From positions 16,190 to 48,486 of the forward strand of contig DAQK01000045.1 in the NCBI GenBank assembly GCA_002502855.1: a stretch of DNA of 32,297 nt, read 5' to 3'. Position 1 is the stretch's first letter; each line of letters begins with the position of its first letter. Under the pieces are notes generated by a model. That model was not told the DNA's origin, made no database searches, and saw only the letters and a list, made by a program, of their open reading frames with translations. The DNA is from Methanobacterium sp. UBA279. GTDB taxonomy: Archaea; Methanobacteriota; Methanobacteria; Methanobacteriales; Methanobacteriaceae. This document shows, piece after piece, positions 18,167-26,214 of the stretch. The position numbers and the translations under genes were made by a program.

Positions 18167-18248
18167 TATTTCCCATTGGTTTCAGTACCCTCTTACAATG
18201 TTAAAATCCTAATTTAAAAATTAAAGCACTTACATCATTTAAAAGGCC

Positions 18249-18731
18249 TTAAAGCATACTTATCTCATTTAAATCTTCTTTTACGATGTTTAACACCGTC
18301 TGGGTGTAGGTCCTCTGGACGTCTGCTTCTTTAAGCAGGGATTTTATGAAGTTGTCCAGTTCATTGGTGTCTTTAAATCTGGTGATGAGTATGGCGTCGA
18401 ATTCTCCAGTTACATCGTACATACACAGTACGTTTTTGTGGTAGGCCGTTCGGTCTTCCCAGTTTCTAAGTACTCCCCCTTTGACTTTTACCCCGATTAT
18501 GGTGGTCAGGGAGTAGCCCAGTTTTTCATGGTCGATTATTGGGGAGAATCGCTTTATGATCCCTGATTTCAGGAGTTTTTCGATACGGTTGTGGACGGTT
18601 CCTATGGATATGTCCAGTTGTTTGGCAATACTCCGGTAGGATTTTCTCCCGTCCTCATGGAATATCTTGATCATCTTCCGATCGACATCATCGATGACAC
18701 TTTTACCTTTTTCTTCACTTCCACCCTTCAT
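18249..18731 (-). CDS. Lrp/AsnC-family transcriptional regulator
   Basis: A 160-residue regulator with an N-terminal helix-turn-helix (DVDRKMIKIFHEDGRKSYRS, then IAKQLDISIGTVHNRIEKL) and a C-terminal RAM ligand-sensing domain (YDVTGEFDAILITRFKD). Family members bind amino acids or similar ligands as dimers or octamers. ATG at 18731 is preferred over GTG 18740 because AGGTG precedes it. It diverges from a small hypothetical gene. Its target is not evident; self-regulation is common in the family. Confidence 0.92.
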   Translation of the reverse strand: MKGGSEEKGKSVIDDVDRKMIKIFHEDGRKSYRSIAKQLDISIGTVHNRIEKLLKSGIIKRFSPIIDHEKLGYSLTTIIGVKVKGGVLRNWEDRTAYHKNVLCMYDVTGEFDAILITRFKDTNELDNFIKSLLKEADVQRTYTQTVLNIVKEDLNEISML

Positions 18732-18859
18732 ACCCGACACCTCTCATTTGAACAATGTTTATTAATACTGATTTTTACGCATAAATAATTATACATTTTC
18801 CATTAAATCGTGGGAATAGTTTAAATACAAGTTTGGATTTATAGTATATTGTGGTTATA

Positions 18860-19078
18860 ATGAGTTTAAATGATGAAGCTATCAAGATGAGATATATAGC
18901 CCTGGTAAAGAAGGGTGTAATTGCAGACGACGAATGTAGATCCTACACCAAAAAGATGGATATTGATCCGTGTGTCAAGCGAAAAGTCAAGGAGTTTGAT
19001 GATAGTTTTGTTCCAGGCACGGTTCTATTGAGTGACAAAGCCAGTTATAAGTTACGTGTAGAATATCCCATGGAATAG
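18860..19078 (+). CDS. Small hypothetical protein, 72 residues
   Basis: The frame starts MSLNDEAIKMRYIALVKKGV and has two Cys (in DDECRS and DPCVKR) and a C-terminal LRVEYPME. It is soluble and charged, and no family is recognised. ATG 18860 is used; an in-frame GTG nine bases upstream is the alternative. A TATA candidate TTTAAATAC lies about 45 bases upstream and a U-rich terminator follows, so it looks like an independent small transcription unit divergent from the Lrp-type gene. Confidence 0.6.
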   Translation: MSLNDEAIKMRYIALVKKGVIADDECRSYTKKMDIDPCVKRKVKEFDDSFVPGTVLLSDKASYKLRVEYPME

Positions 19079-19100
19079 CCAATTAACCATTTAATTAGTC

Positions 19101-19138
19101 CTTTTTTTATTATTTAATATTTTCCCTTTTTTCTTCTT
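19101..19138 (+). terminator. U-rich transcript end
   Basis: About 25 bases after the stop of the small hypothetical gene the plus strand has T7 (19102-19108), followed by further T runs up to 19138. No stem is present. This fits archaeal U-tract termination. Confidence 0.5.
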
Positions 19139-19250
19139 AAATGTTTCAAATAATATCTTTTATTTCTCTAACATTTATAGAATTATCTTATTTTTTCCCA
19201 CCATTTTCAGATATTTTTTACTCAAAACACCATTTTATCCCTTCCATGCA

Positions 19251-19799
19251 TCAAATTATCGCTAAAATACCCGCGCTGGTTATGCTGTATTTTTCAAAGA
19301 GATTCGATCTCTTGACCAGGCCCATTTCAATCAAACTATTTAAGTGTTTATACACCATTGCCCGGGATATGCCTACTTTTTCTCCTATTTCCACAGCTGT
19401 TAAATCTTCTTTATATAAAGATTCCATGATCTTCAGTTTACCCTTGGAGATGTCCAGTTTAAGGGGAGGTATCCTGATTACTTTGTCCTGGTAACAGGTG
19501 AAGATACCGTCTACACCATTTTTATTGGCCACGAAATTAATTAACGGGCCTACACCTCCATTACTGGAAGCAACAAAGACTTCGCCATGTTTTTTAGCAC
19601 CTTCTATTACTTCTGATATCCGTTGGCAGGCTTCTTTAGGGTCATCGGTTTCAATAAGAATTTCCCCACCCTTCAGGAATGAGTCTATTTCGGATCTATG
19701 ATATTTTCCCTCATGTAAACTTATTATCCCATCTGCCTGTGTTTTAACCGAAGCATCGAAGAGACATTGCCCCCTCAAATTACTGATTAAAGTCTTCAT
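19251..19799 (-). CDS. Winged-helix regulator divergent from glutamate synthase genes
   Basis: A 182-residue protein. The N-terminal two thirds (MKTLISNLRGQCLFDASVKT onward) form an alpha/beta domain I cannot name, with SSNGGVGPLINFVANKNGVD as a possible ligand loop. The last 60 residues form a winged helix (LTAVEIGEKVGISRAMVYKH, then LNSLIEMGLVKRS). ATG 19799 follows GGTGATC; a longer frame upstream is rejected as non-conserved promoter DNA. A perfect inverted repeat overlaps its own TATA box, and it faces the gltB genes. Regulation of glutamate synthase and itself is therefore likely but inferred. Confidence 0.8.
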   Translation of the reverse strand: MKTLISNLRGQCLFDASVKTQADGIISLHEGKYHRSEIDSFLKGGEILIETDDPKEACQRISEVIEGAKKHGEVFVASSNGGVGPLINFVANKNGVDGIFTCYQDKVIRIPPLKLDISKGKLKIMESLYKEDLTAVEIGEKVGISRAMVYKHLNSLIEMGLVKRSNLFEKYSITSAGILAII

Positions 19800-19832
19800 A
19801 GTTGGATCACCATAAATACTCTGTCTCACTTC

Positions 19833-19883
19833 AGTATATAATTGTATACTTGGAAAGTTGTATGGAGAACAACCTTTAAATAC
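19833..19883. promoter_or_regulatory. Divergent promoter with operator AGTATA-N6-TATACT
   Basis: AGTATATAATTGTATACT (19833-19850) is a perfect 6-bp inverted repeat around six bases. It contains the TATA element for the minus-strand regulator (read TTATATAC). A plus-strand TATA, TTTAAATACT (about 19875-19884), serves the glutamate synthase genes. A regulator bound at the repeat would block its own promoter and sit upstream of the other. Confidence 0.55.
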
Positions 19884-19928
19884 TGAACACTTCCTACCAA
19901 AATTAGAGATTAAACTGGAGGGATACAC

Positions 19929-20618
19929 ACGACCATATCAGAAACCATTAACGCAAAAGCTTTTTCAACACGCAGATTGAACACACAGGTAAGGAAAGCG
20001 TTGTCTGAGGAGAAAAATAACATCATACTGGAAAAAACAGGTAAGCTAGACTCTATAGTTGTGGGATTAGGTAAAAAGGCAAATGTAACTTTGGAAGGGG
20101 ACGTTGGAGATTTTGTAGGCGCCCTTAACAACGGGGCGCGTATAGAAATTCAGGGAAACGCAGGACGATACGTGGGAGACAACATGACCACTGGAGAGAT
20201 CGTAGTAAAAGGTTCAGCCCAAGATGGAGTGGGTTTCGGCACATATAACGGTACCATAGTTGTTTATGGTGATGCCGGCAACGGTGTAGGCCAATTAAAT
20301 AAGGGCGGAACCATCCTTATTGATGGAAATATTGGTGATCTGACAGGCCTCTACATGCTCAGTGGCGACATAATAGTCACTGGAGATGCCGGTGAAGATA
20401 CCGGGGACTGGATGATAGGCGGCACCATCTACATAGGTGGTAATTATGAAACTGGAACCAATGCAGAGGTCCATGAATTGGATCCTTCAGATAAGATAAA
20501 ATTAGCCGAACTATTTAAGAAATATGAAATTGACGCTCAAATTGAAGGCTTCATAAAGCTGAAACCCAAGGATCTAAGGCCGTTCTATGGAAACCATGAC
20601 GAGGAGGTGACAGTATGA
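19929..20618 (+). CDS. Glutamate synthase GXGXG (alpha C-terminal-like) domain protein
   Basis: This stand-alone beta-helix domain corresponds to the C-terminal part of bacterial GltB. Repeated G-D-x-G turns are plain: GDVGDFVGA, GNAGRYVG, GSAQDGVGFGTYNG, GDAGNGVGQLNKG, GNIGDLTGLYMLSG and GDAGEDTGDWMIGG. The family N-terminus (TISETINAKAFSTRRLN) lies upstream of the first permitted start codon, TTG 19977, which has no ribosome binding site. GGAGGGAT (19917-19924) is followed four bases later by ACG at 19929, where ATG would be expected. I therefore extend the gene to 19929 (229 residues), with a near-cognate start or a sequence error. It overlaps the next gene by four bases (ATGA). Confidence 0.88.
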   Translation, partial: TTISETINAKAFSTRRLNTQVRKALSEEKNNIILEKTGKLDSIVVGLGKKANVTLEGDVGDFVGALNNGARIEIQGNAGRYVGDNMTTGEIVVKGSAQDGVGFGTYNGTIVVYGDAGNGVGQLNKGGTILIDGNIGDLTGLYMLSGDIIVTGDAGEDTGDWMIGGTIYIGGNYETGTNAEVHELDPSDKIKLAELFKKYEIDAQIEGFIKLKPKDLRPFYGNHDEEVTV

Positions 20619-22477
20619 AACAGATTCTCTTAACCGATCCAGAAAAATGCGACGGATGCAACGACTGTATCCAGGCCTGTGAATATGTAAACAATGAAAG
20701 CACCATATTCCTGCATAAAATGGACAGTGGATACCATACCATAGTCTGTCAGCAGTGCATAAATCCCTCCTGTATTAAAGGATGCTTCCGGGATGCCATC
20801 TACCGGGAAGATGGAGTGGTGAAAATAGACCAGGACCGCTGCATCGGTTGCAGGTTATGCATGCTCATGTGTCCCATTGGCAGTATCACCTATACAGAAG
20901 AGCAGATGCTTAAATGTGAACAGCAGTGCATGAAGAACGGGGAAGAAACCCCGGCCTGTGTGAATGCATGCGACTCCGGTTGTCTGGAGATAGTGAACGT
21001 AAGGGAATTTGCATCCGGACTACAGCAGGGTATCGACATGAACAACTCAGTTAACGGATCGTCCATTAAACCGTTATCCCCTTCAGCACAGCTTGCAACC
21101 TCGACACAGGGATTATGTGTATTCTGCGGTACCTGTGAAGTGGTATGCCCCACCAATGCAATTAAAATAGTCGATGATCATGCTGAAATAGATAAAAGCA
21201 AATGTATAATGTGCGGATCCTGCACCGCTGCATGCCCAGTTCTCATACCAACCGGGGCGGGAAGTATATGGGACCCCCGTACAATAGCAGATATCAGGTT
21301 CACCTCCAAAGCAGGGAAATATGTCCTGAGGGGATTTGGTACAGAAAGACAGCTTCCTAACTTCGATGATATCATAATACTACCGGCACAGGCTTCAGTA
21401 TCACCAGTGGATAAGTATCGTGAAGTCTGTAACACCAGCATAATCCTGGGTACCAGGTATGCAGAGAAACCATTGGAGCTGGCAACACCAGTACTGATAG
21501 CTGGGATGTCCTTCGGTGCTTTAAGTGAGGAGTGTAAATTAGCCATGGCCAAGGGAACCTCACTGGTTGGGTCTCTGGCCAACACCGGTGAAGGAGGGAT
21601 GCTCCCGGGTGAAAGGGAATTCGCTGATAACCTGACTGTACAATATTCCTCGGGTAGGTTTGGAGTCTCCGCAGACTACCTGAACGTGGCAGATGCCATC
21701 GAAGTTAAGATAGGACAGGGAGCCAAGCCAGGTATGGGAGGCCACCTCCTGGCAGAGAAAGTAAGCCCTAAAGTAGCTGAAATAAGAGGTTTACCTATGG
21801 GGACAGATGCTCTAAGCCCCTGCCGTTTCCTGGACGCCACCCAGGACGGAGACCTGGCCAAACACATAGAACTCCTAAGAGAGGTTACCGACTGGCAGAA
21901 ACCAATCATAGTTAAACTGGGTCCAGGAAGAGTGGATGAAGATGTTCGGATAGCCGTGGAATCCGGTGCTGATGTGATATCAGTGGATGGAATGGAAGGG
22001 GGTACTGGAGCAGCCCCGGAAGTGGTCATCGAACATACCGGTGTTCCTACTTTGGCTTCCCTGGTTCAGGCGGTAAGGACCCTGGACGAGATGGGTATAA
22101 AGGACACAGTTCAGCTTATAATCACCGGTGGTATTAGGAGTGGTGCGGATGTGGCTAAGGCCATGGCCATGGGTGCCGATGCAGTCTACATTGGAACCGG
22201 TGTCATGATCGCCATGGGATGCCGGGCCTGTCGTATGTGCTACACTGGAAAATGTCCGGTTGGAGTGGCAACCCAGGATCCTCTCCTCTGCGAAAGACTG
22301 GATGTTGATCTGGCGGCCATGCGTGTTGCTAACTACATAAAATCCATGACTGAAGAGACCAAGATGCTTGCCATGCTGGCTGGCCACTCAGATATAAGGG
22401 ACTTCACACCCGACGATCTGAGGGCTTTGAATCTCGACACAGCAGAAATAACCGGTTTAAGGTTGATCGGTTATTAA
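20615..22477 (+). CDS. gltB: Archaeal glutamate synthase, FMN domain fused to multi-cluster Fe-S module
   Basis: A 620-residue protein. Residues 1-125 resemble a HycB/DmsB-type electron carrier with about four Cys groups (12/15/18/22, 45/48/53/57, 76/79/82/86, and a group at 101-123). Residues 168-207 form a two-cluster ferredoxin (168/171/174/178 and 197/200/203/207). The remainder is the FMN-binding glutamate synthase barrel: MSFGALSEE, ANTGEGGM, KPGMGGHL, ADVISVDGMEGGTGAAP and GGIRSGADVAKAMAMGADAV, with the [3Fe-4S] motif CRACRMCYTGKCPVG. It reduces 2-oxoglutarate plus ammonia to glutamate, probably with ferredoxin-level electrons. The upstream gene supplies the GXGXG domain. No glutaminase domain gene is adjacent. 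A U-tract at 22505-22512 follows. Confidence 0.92.
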   Translation: MKQILLTDPEKCDGCNDCIQACEYVNNESTIFLHKMDSGYHTIVCQQCINPSCIKGCFRDAIYREDGVVKIDQDRCIGCRLCMLMCPIGSITYTEEQMLKCEQQCMKNGEETPACVNACDSGCLEIVNVREFASGLQQGIDMNNSVNGSSIKPLSPSAQLATSTQGLCVFCGTCEVVCPTNAIKIVDDHAEIDKSKCIMCGSCTAACPVLIPTGAGSIWDPRTIADIRFTSKAGKYVLRGFGTERQLPNFDDIIILPAQASVSPVDKYREVCNTSIILGTRYAEKPLELATPVLIAGMSFGALSEECKLAMAKGTSLVGSLANTGEGGMLPGEREFADNLTVQYSSGRFGVSADYLNVADAIEVKIGQGAKPGMGGHLLAEKVSPKVAEIRGLPMGTDALSPCRFLDATQDGDLAKHIELLREVTDWQKPIIVKLGPGRVDEDVRIAVESGADVISVDGMEGGTGAAPEVVIEHTGVPTLASLVQAVRTLDEMGIKDTVQLIITGGIRSGADVAKAMAMGADAVYIGTGVMIAMGCRACRMCYTGKCPVGVATQDPLLCERLDVDLAAMRVANYIKSMTEETKMLAMLAGHSDIRDFTPDDLRALNLDTAEITGLRLIGY

Positions 22478-22537
22478 AAAAAGTTTATTATTCCCTAATT
22501 TTCCTTTTTTTTATCCGGTATTCTTTCTATAGCATCC

Positions 22538-23260
22538 TTATTTAATCTGTTTACTGTGTCTGTAATATTCATGGTCTGATCCTTCATATTTATAAACCAG
22601 ACCTATAGATCTGGCTAAGAAGATGCTCAGGTAAGGTGAAATTATTAAAGGCACGATTACTATCCCAATGATGAATGGGAGGATCAGGAAGGATGATACG
22701 AAGTACGCCACCCAGATGATGATGAGCATGATGATGAACCAGATCAGATAGTCCACCCATCCGATTTCTTTTATTTTACCTATGATTTCTTTCAATCTAA
22801 ATGCAGCTACTAGTTTTCCCTGATAAACCATGTTAGCCAGTGCTACAGGAATTATGAAACTAATCACCACCAGGAGTATTAAACCGATGGATGCTATGCC
22901 TCCCAACATATTCAGTGAGAGGGGGGAGTTCAGAAAAGAACCAGCCCCGGGAACCGTGAGCATTGGTAGGATAGCAGCCCATGATCCAAACAAAATCAGG
23001 ATCAAGGGTATAAGAGAGTAGACAAAGAGGACTACAAACACTTTTAAACCATCCATGAACATGGAAGTCCACTGGTCAAAATCCGGAAGCTCAGATGAAT
23101 CTTCCATAGTGGATCTGACTATTTTAAACACGTATCCCAGCACCAGAAATCCGGGGATGATTAAAGAAGATAGAATGGTTAATATACCCAGGATCAGGAC
23201 CTTTTTAAAATCAGTTAAAGGATATTTCAAGGCGTTAGAAGTTATCTCACCAGCGTCCAT
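22538..23260 (-). CDS. DUF4013 membrane protein, copy 1
   Basis: A 240-residue polytopic membrane protein beginning MDAGEITSNALKYPLTDFKK. The family signature GYVFKIVRSTMEDSSELPDF follows the first span, and several long hydrophobic segments make up the rest. It ends with IGLVYKYEGSDHEYY. The function of DUF4013 is unknown. ATG 23260 is chosen because AGGTGAGA precedes it and the other two copies start at the same place; an upstream ATG at 23314 lacks support. It is the last of three tandem paralogues. Confidence 0.85.
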   Translation of the reverse strand: MDAGEITSNALKYPLTDFKKVLILGILTILSSLIIPGFLVLGYVFKIVRSTMEDSSELPDFDQWTSMFMDGLKVFVVLFVYSLIPLILILFGSWAAILPMLTVPGAGSFLNSPLSLNMLGGIASIGLILLVVISFIIPVALANMVYQGKLVAAFRLKEIIGKIKEIGWVDYLIWFIIMLIIIWVAYFVSSFLILPFIIGIVIVPLIISPYLSIFLARSIGLVYKYEGSDHEYYRHSKQIK

Positions 23261-23364
23261 ATATTTCTCACCTGAATGTGGATATGGGGATATTTGATAT
23301 TTAAAAATTAGCATCTAAATGGATTTGAATAAATAAAAAAATAAAAAAGGGGGAATTTTAATTT

Positions 23365-24072
23365 TTATTCTGCAGGTGCTGGTTTTTCTGGTTGTGTTGC
23401 TTCGCCTTCTTCACTGGATGCAAACAACAGGGCAAGGGATCTTGCACTGAACAGTGAGAAGTACGGTAAAATTATTAGGGGCACTAGCACTATCCCAATC
23501 AAGAGTGGGAAGATTAAGAAGATAGAAATCGCGTAAACAACACCCAAGATAATGGCCATTATAATATACCAGATAAGATATTTTCCCCATCCGATCGCGG
23601 CTATTCTATTCAGCACTTCGCTGAATTTAAAGGCTGCTCCGAGGTCACCTTCATATAATGCCATGTTTGCAATGGCCATATATTCTATTAGGCCGATAAT
23701 TAAGGCGACTATTAAGTATATTGAATAACTTAAAGTGAATGCGAACAAATCGAGATTAGTAAATGTACCTATAGTAACTGCTGGATTCAAACTAAAGATA
23801 GCCCCTATGATTGCTGCGATTATGATAACTGGAATGGCATAAACTATACCCACGACTAATAATTTCAGACCATCAATAAATAACTCACCAACCTCATCAA
23901 AGTCTGGTAATTCGTCAATACCTGCAAACGTTGCTTTTATACTTCTAAAAAGATAACCTGCACCTATAAAGTTTACGATGGGAATTATCAATATAATACC
24001 AAGAATCACGACTTTGCTCCACTTCTGTGATGGATATTTTATCGCGTCTGATATTATCTCTCCTATGTCCAT
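23365..24072 (-). CDS. DUF4013 membrane protein, copy 2
   Basis: A 235-residue paralogue of its neighbours. It begins MDIGEIISDAIKYPSQKWSK and has GYLFRSIKATFAGIDELPDF, then alternating hydrophobic spans and a C-terminal Pro/Glu/Ala tail (GEATQPEKPAPAE) absent from copy 3. The middle motif EYMAIANMALYEGDLGAAFK is shared with copy 3. ATG 24072 follows GGAGGTGAAAAT. The gene is on the same strand as both other copies and 100 bases from the next. Confidence 0.87.
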   Translation of the reverse strand: MDIGEIISDAIKYPSQKWSKVVILGIILIIPIVNFIGAGYLFRSIKATFAGIDELPDFDEVGELFIDGLKLLVVGIVYAIPVIIIAAIIGAIFSLNPAVTIGTFTNLDLFAFTLSYSIYLIVALIIGLIEYMAIANMALYEGDLGAAFKFSEVLNRIAAIGWGKYLIWYIIMAIILGVVYAISIFLIFPLLIGIVLVPLIILPYFSLFSARSLALLFASSEEGEATQPEKPAPAE

Positions 24073-24134
24073 ATTTTCACCTCCATTTTTTTTAATATAT
24101 AATGTTGTGTTTCGATTTCATATAAAAATTTCGA

Positions 24135-24866
24135 TTATAATTCACTAGAAGCAAAAACTAATGCACAAAATCTGGCATTTAAAATCACAAAATAAGGGAC
24201 AATTAGAAGGGGAATAATCACTATTCCAATGAGTATTGATTGTGCAAAAAGAGAAATTAAAGCGGTTAAAACTGCCAAAATCCAGATGATGGCATAGGAA
24301 AGTAAATATTTTCTCCATCCTATCATGGAAATTCTGGCAAGAATCTCCCTGAATCTGAAGGCTGTACTGATTTCACCTTCATACAGGGCCATATTCGCGA
24401 TACCAACATATTCTATCAGTCCAATTAATAAGAAAATTATTATCTGGATGTTTGAACCCAAAATCCAGGACCATAGAATATACAGGGAAAAATTGGGAAT
24501 GTTGGAATAGAATATTTCATAATTAAACCATAGAAAGACAGCCAACACAGGCAGAACATAAATTATCAGGACTAAGATCACCTTAAAGCCGTCCAGGTAC
24601 ATAGATCTCCAGTTATCGAAGTCAGGAAGCTCATCGTAACCTTCAAATGATGATCTAATTATTTTAAACAGGTAACCAGAAGGTAATGGTAACATTAACA
24701 GGAACAACAACGTAAATAGGTTGATTTCAATAAGGACTCCGATAAAAGCTATCAACGTTAAAAAACCCAGGAGGATTACCTTCATCCAATCGCCGGCTGG
24801 ATATTTCACTGCATCCAGTACAATCTCTTTTATATTGATGTTTTCGTCCTCCCCAATCCATTTCAT
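24135..24866 (-). CDS. DUF4013 membrane protein, copy 3
   Basis: A 243-residue paralogue with GYLFKIIRSSFEGYDELPDF and EYVGIANMALYEGEISTAFR. From ATG 24866 the protein has nine extra residues (MKWIGEDEN) before INIKEIVLDAVKYP, which aligns with MDIGEIISDAIKYP of copy 2. GGAGG lies inside those extra codons, eight bases before the ATC (24837-24839) that aligns with the start codons of the other copies. So the start may be ATC, or an unsupported ATG upstream. I list the ATG. It lies 40 bases after trm1, so it could be cotranscribed with it. Confidence 0.85.
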   Translation of the reverse strand: MKWIGEDENINIKEIVLDAVKYPAGDWMKVILLGFLTLIAFIGVLIEINLFTLLFLLMLPLPSGYLFKIIRSSFEGYDELPDFDNWRSMYLDGFKVILVLIIYVLPVLAVFLWFNYEIFYSNIPNFSLYILWSWILGSNIQIIIFLLIGLIEYVGIANMALYEGEISTAFRFREILARISMIGWRKYLLSYAIIWILAVLTALISLFAQSILIGIVIIPLLIVPYFVILNARFCALVFASSEL

Positions 24867-24906
24867 TTCTATTCATTCGTAAACTTAAAGGCTCTTTGAT
24901 TTGTAT

Positions 24907-26055
24907 TTAACCACGTAAACTTAAAATGATTTCCTTTATGGTTTCCACCGGGGCATTGGTTTTAATACCGGTAGGTTTAATATGGGTACGGGAGGCGAAG
25001 TATCCCTTTTCATGGAGCTTTTCAATGACATCTGTAATTGGTGGTGCACTGGTCTTCAACACCTTACAGACCTTATGGAGGTCATAAAAGGTGGCCGGAC
25101 CGAAAGATTCTTCATAACACCTATCCAGCAACTTCAAAGCTTTATTACAAGTATTTATCTCTGTTGGTACCAGATCCAGCATTCTCTTAACATATTCACT
25201 GTCCATCAGATTCACGAGCCATAAGGGACCCCCAACCTTTAAAGTACCATTACATTTGGGGCATTTTGTTGGTATTTGGGGTGCTAATCCCGGGATGGTC
25301 ATCCGGTGAAGGCATATGGGACAATGGGCGATGTATCCCAGGTTTTTAAGGGAATCATCAGTCCTTTTTGCACCCTTACCCACTTCCAGATAGATCCGAA
25401 GGTAATGCTCCGTACTATGAGAGAAGACAGGTGTTGTATATTTCTTGTACTTGGCGAAGGTACGGGAGATGAAACCAGCCAGTATCCTTAAACCGTTTTC
25501 ATGGCAGTACTCAGTTTTAAGTGGCATGGCACCATACTTCCTGATGCAGGGTTCTTTATAAGTACCGCAGAGTGCTGAAGTATCGGTTGCAGTTACACAT
25601 AATAGTCCCCCCTCCTTTAAACTGGTGGCTGCTGATTCTATGAAGGGAGACGGTGTTCCGAAGGGGTCTATATCCACCACATCGAATTTACCCCGGCACC
25701 GGCGCAGCAGGATGTTGGTGTCCTCTCTAGTTGCCCGGACATTATCTGCTCTGTTTTCCCGGATATTTTCCTTGGTAAATTCCACGGCCAGGGGATTTAA
25801 ATCATTAACAACCACACATTCCACACCAGATATTTCCTTAGCATACCTGATCCCCCTGATTCCGCTACCACCGAAGGCATCACAGATACGGATATCCCTA
25901 CCCTGCTTATCCCGGTAAACCTGTAAGGCAGTTACAGACAGGTCCCTGTTTAACTCCATCACTGGATTGTAGAAAACAGGGGCTTTGGCTGATACCTTAT
26001 CATAAACCGGGATTTCTACAGAGACCTGTCCTTCATCTACGGTAATCTTGTTCAT
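24907..26055 (-). CDS. trm1: tRNA (guanine-26, N2-N2)-dimethyltransferase
   Basis: Trm1 methylates guanine 26 of tRNA twice using S-adenosylmethionine. The 382-residue protein has VFYNPVMELNRDLSV near the N-terminus, the SAM loop DAFGGSGIRGIRYA, DPFGTPSPFIESAA (catalytic motif), and the C-terminal zinc site CPICLHRMTIPGLAPQIPTK followed by CPKC. The length matches archaeal Trm1. Two adjacent ATGs occur; the second (26055) has better spacing from GGTGA. It diverges from the aminotransferase gene. Confidence 0.95.
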   Translation of the reverse strand: MNKITVDEGQVSVEIPVYDKVSAKAPVFYNPVMELNRDLSVTALQVYRDKQGRDIRICDAFGGSGIRGIRYAKEISGVECVVVNDLNPLAVEFTKENIRENRADNVRATREDTNILLRRCRGKFDVVDIDPFGTPSPFIESAATSLKEGGLLCVTATDTSALCGTYKEPCIRKYGAMPLKTEYCHENGLRILAGFISRTFAKYKKYTTPVFSHSTEHYLRIYLEVGKGAKRTDDSLKNLGYIAHCPICLHRMTIPGLAPQIPTKCPKCNGTLKVGGPLWLVNLMDSEYVKRMLDLVPTEINTCNKALKLLDRCYEESFGPATFYDLHKVCKVLKTSAPPITDVIEKLHEKGYFASRTHIKPTGIKTNAPVETIKEIILSLRG

Positions 26056-26117
26056 CATTCACCACTAAAATCAATCATTGTACAAATTATTAGATAATTT
26101 ATTTACAAATTTTGATT

Positions 26118-26163
26118 TGGTTTAATTATATATATTTGATGGAAGTGAATTAATGTATTAATT
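26118..26163 (+). promoter_or_regulatory. Promoter of the DegT-family gene with palindrome
   Basis: TTTAATTATATATATTTG (about 26119-26138) is a strong TATA-type element. AATTAAT-GT-ATTAATT (26148-26163) is a perfect 7-bp inverted repeat at the expected transcription start, a place where a repressor could bind. Given the AT-richness of the region, chance is possible. Confidence 0.4.
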
Positions 26164-26214
26164 TCAATCCCAACTCAAAAATAGAATTAATAAAATTTTG
26201 TCAGGTGATAAGTA

